DNA from: an uncultured Lysobacteraceae bacterium
Lineage (GTDB): Bacteria; Pseudomonadota; Gammaproteobacteria; Xanthomonadales; Rhodanobacteraceae
DNA length: 13,352 bases
Reading direction: 5' to 3'
Assembly (NCBI GenBank): GCA_946482585.1
Contig: CAMLSI010000092.1
Coordinates: 1-13,352, forward strand
The translations under genes were made by a program, and so were the position numbers. Position 1 is the first letter of the stretch, and every line of letters starts with the position of its first letter. The notes under the pieces are model-generated. The model worked only from the letters and a program-made list of their open reading frames with translations, was not told the DNA's origin and did not search any database. Shown in pieces: positions 11,894-13,352 of the stretch.

Positions 11894-13352
11894 CTACTGG
11901 ACGACGCGGATGCGGAACGGCTGCACTTTCTGCGCATAGCTGTGACCCGACGGATAGCCGGCATCGCCCAGGACGATGTTGCAATCGGCGGTGCCGGTCT
12001 GGGTACCGTTCAACACATAGTCGAGCGTGACCGACGGGCCACTGACGAGCACCTTCGGGCTCTGCAGGCCTCCCGGAATCTGCGTCGCGAAGATCGACGG
12101 CGACGAACCGGTGCAACTCAGCTTGTTGTCGCCGCCGACGCCGGCGAAGAACGTCCACTGCGTGGCGTTCTCGTCGTATGCCCGCGCCGGGCCGCCGCTG
12201 AGCTGGGTCATGAAGTTCACGATGTCGCCGAGGCACTGCTCGGAGAATCCTTCGCCGGTGAGGTTGCACACCAGTGTCGGCACCTTGTCCGGATCCTCGA
12301 CGGCGAGCGACGTCAGGGTGAACGTCGGCGCATCGTTTTCCGACGCGACGACGTGGAACGCCACGCTCTTCGTCGACTGCTGGCCGCGCGGATCGGTGGC
12401 GGTGATCAGCACCGATGCGTGAACGCCCGGCGCATAGGTGCCGGGCGTCGAAGAGTCGGTCGCGAAGTCGGGATCGAATTCGGGTATGTCGAAGCGGCAG
12501 GTACGCCTGACGACTTCGCCGGGCAACGGCGTTTCGAGCTGCTGACAGCTCACGTTCGTCGCCGGCACGAGATTGCCGTTGAAATCGATCGTCACGCTGG
12601 CGTTCAGCAGCGACTGACCGGACTCGGTCGAGTCGTCGGTCAGCACGAAGCTCAGATTCGTCGCACCCGTGCCCTCGGCCAGGTTCGGCACCATGTCGCT
12701 CTGGGCAATGATGGTCGGCGCCAGATCCGACAGCGCGCCGCGTCCGGCCGATACGTTGTTGCCGAGATTGTTTTCGGCGCCGTCGGCGAGGAACAGCGCG
12801 GCATACGTGATGGCCGCCGACGTGTCGGCCGGCATCTGCACGCCGTTCGCGAGCGGGCGCTGGACGATATAACGCTGGGCGACGCCGCCCGGCGGCACGA
12901 CCAGCGGCACGTCGAGATTGTCGTAGATCATCGTTGCGATGTCGCACTGCGTACCGCCGATCGGCTGCGCCGGGCAGTAACGCGACGCGCCGGTCGCGAA
13001 GATGGAACCGTCGAAGCCGTCGCGCACGCGGTACTTCATGCCCGAGAACTGGGCCGGAATGCGCACGTCGATGTAATAGGTGTAGTACGCGTTGCTGAAG
13101 CTCGGCAGCGCGACGACGCTCGTCGCGATGCTCGCATCCGGCATGTCGACGTCGAAGCTGTCGTTGAACAGGCCCGCGCTGAGTTTGCGCACGCCGTCGG
13201 CACCGAGCACGTAGCAGAGCGTTTCCGCGTCGGACTGGATCTTCAGACCGTCGGGACGGAAGTTCCAGTAGCCGATGCCCGGCACCGGAGACTGGGCACC
13301 GCCGGAGAGGCTGCCGAACTTGAAGTCGGCACCGGCATAGAAGCCGGCGAAC
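11894..13352 (-). CDS. Large exported Cys-rich protein with Ig/cadherin-like region, 5' end missing
   Basis: I do not recognise a named family. The reading frame is open from the window edge to TAG at 11894, giving 485 visible residues; the GTG at 13285 is internal, because 22 more in-frame codons precede it. The composition (Ser, Thr, Asp, Asn and Gly rich, few Lys) and nine cysteines (visible residues 46, 126, 136, 269, 285, 362, 373, 413, 457) fit a secreted or surface protein with disulfides. Two segments look like repeated beta-sandwich domains: one begins near LAPTIIAQSDMVPNLAEG (residue 210 on), the next at NDAPTF (339-344), a junction typical of cadherin-like and VCBS-type repeats. 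The C-terminus ends simply in a beta strand, with no sorting signal or beta-barrel signature. A terminator follows. It could be an adhesin or an extracellular protein of unknown role. Confidence 0.8.
   Translation of the reverse strand, partial: FAGFYAGADFKFGSLSGGAQSPVPGIGYWNFRPDGLKIQSDAETLCYVLGADGVRKLSAGLFNDSFDVDMPDASIATSVVALPSFSNAYYTYYIDVRIPAQFSGMKYRVRDGFDGSIFATGASRYCPAQPIGGTQCDIATMIYDNLDVPLVVPPGGVAQRYIVQRPLANGVQMPADTSAAITYAALFLADGAENNLGNNVSAGRGALSDLAPTIIAQSDMVPNLAEGTGATNLSFVLTDDSTESGQSLLNASVTIDFNGNLVPATNVSCQQLETPLPGEVVRRTCRFDIPEFDPDFATDSSTPGTYAPGVHASVLITATDPRGQQSTKSVAFHVVASENDAPTFTLTSLAVEDPDKVPTLVCNLTGEGFSEQCLGDIVNFMTQLSGGPARAYDENATQWTFFAGVGGDNKLSCTGSSPSIFATQIPGGLQSPKVLVSGPSVTLDYVLNGTQTGTADCNIVLGDAGYPSGHSYAQKVQPFRIRVVQ

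Noticed and set aside
11794..11964. Start of RelA at an upstream in-frame codon (11964)
   Set aside because: This would run through the terminator of the preceding gene and into its coding sequence, and the added residues are basic low-complexity sequence.
12948..13285. GTG at 13285 as the true start of the secreted protein
   Set aside because: The frame remains open for 22 further codons to the window edge with the same composition, so the GTG is internal and the real start is outside.

Overview
The window is GC-rich DNA that looks like ordinary chromosome from a gammaproteobacterium, most likely of the Lysobacterales (Xanthomonadales), perhaps a Rhodanobacteraceae genus such as Dokdonella. 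This placement is inference. It rests on the monofunctional RelA (EFDD type), the style of the RsgA and Ser/Thr kinase proteins, the lipoprotein prolyl oligopeptidase and the strong GC bias. I see no phage, insertion sequence, CRISPR array, rRNA or tRNA gene.

Left half, + strand. The window opens with the last 60 codons of phoU (1-182), so a pst/pho operon should lie upstream. Next come an inner-membrane-anchored or exported alpha/beta hydrolase (327-1679), an exported prolyl oligopeptidase with a lipoprotein-type signal (1946-4087) that ends in two consecutive hairpins, the second a good intrinsic terminator, and a small PhnB/VOC-fold protein (4412-4888).

Right half, - strand. Read in the direction of transcription, this half holds the 3' portion of a large secreted Cys-rich protein (enters at 13352, ends 11894) with its own terminator. 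It is followed by relA (11793-9640), rsgA (9356-8301), a transmembrane Hanks-type Ser/Thr kinase with a long repeat-built extracytoplasmic tail (8191-5693) and an NRDE/TANGO2-family protein (5650-4919). The NRDE gene converges on the PhnB-like gene with a 30 bp gap. No gene-free stretch exceeds 300 bp; the longest is 9357-9639.

Functionally, relA makes (p)ppGpp, RsgA is a ribosome-assembly GTPase reported to be inhibited by (p)ppGpp, and in Firmicutes rsgA sits next to the Hanks kinase gene prkC, whose product phosphorylates it. The relA-rsgA-kinase run here therefore looks like a possible stress and ribosome-assembly neighbourhood. That link is inference from gene order. The most interesting DNA-level signal is at the relA start, where a TACAAT box lies exactly six bases before a GTG start. 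No Shine-Dalgarno sequence is present, and a perfect 8-bp dyad covers the -35 region, which suggests a leaderless and regulated relA message.
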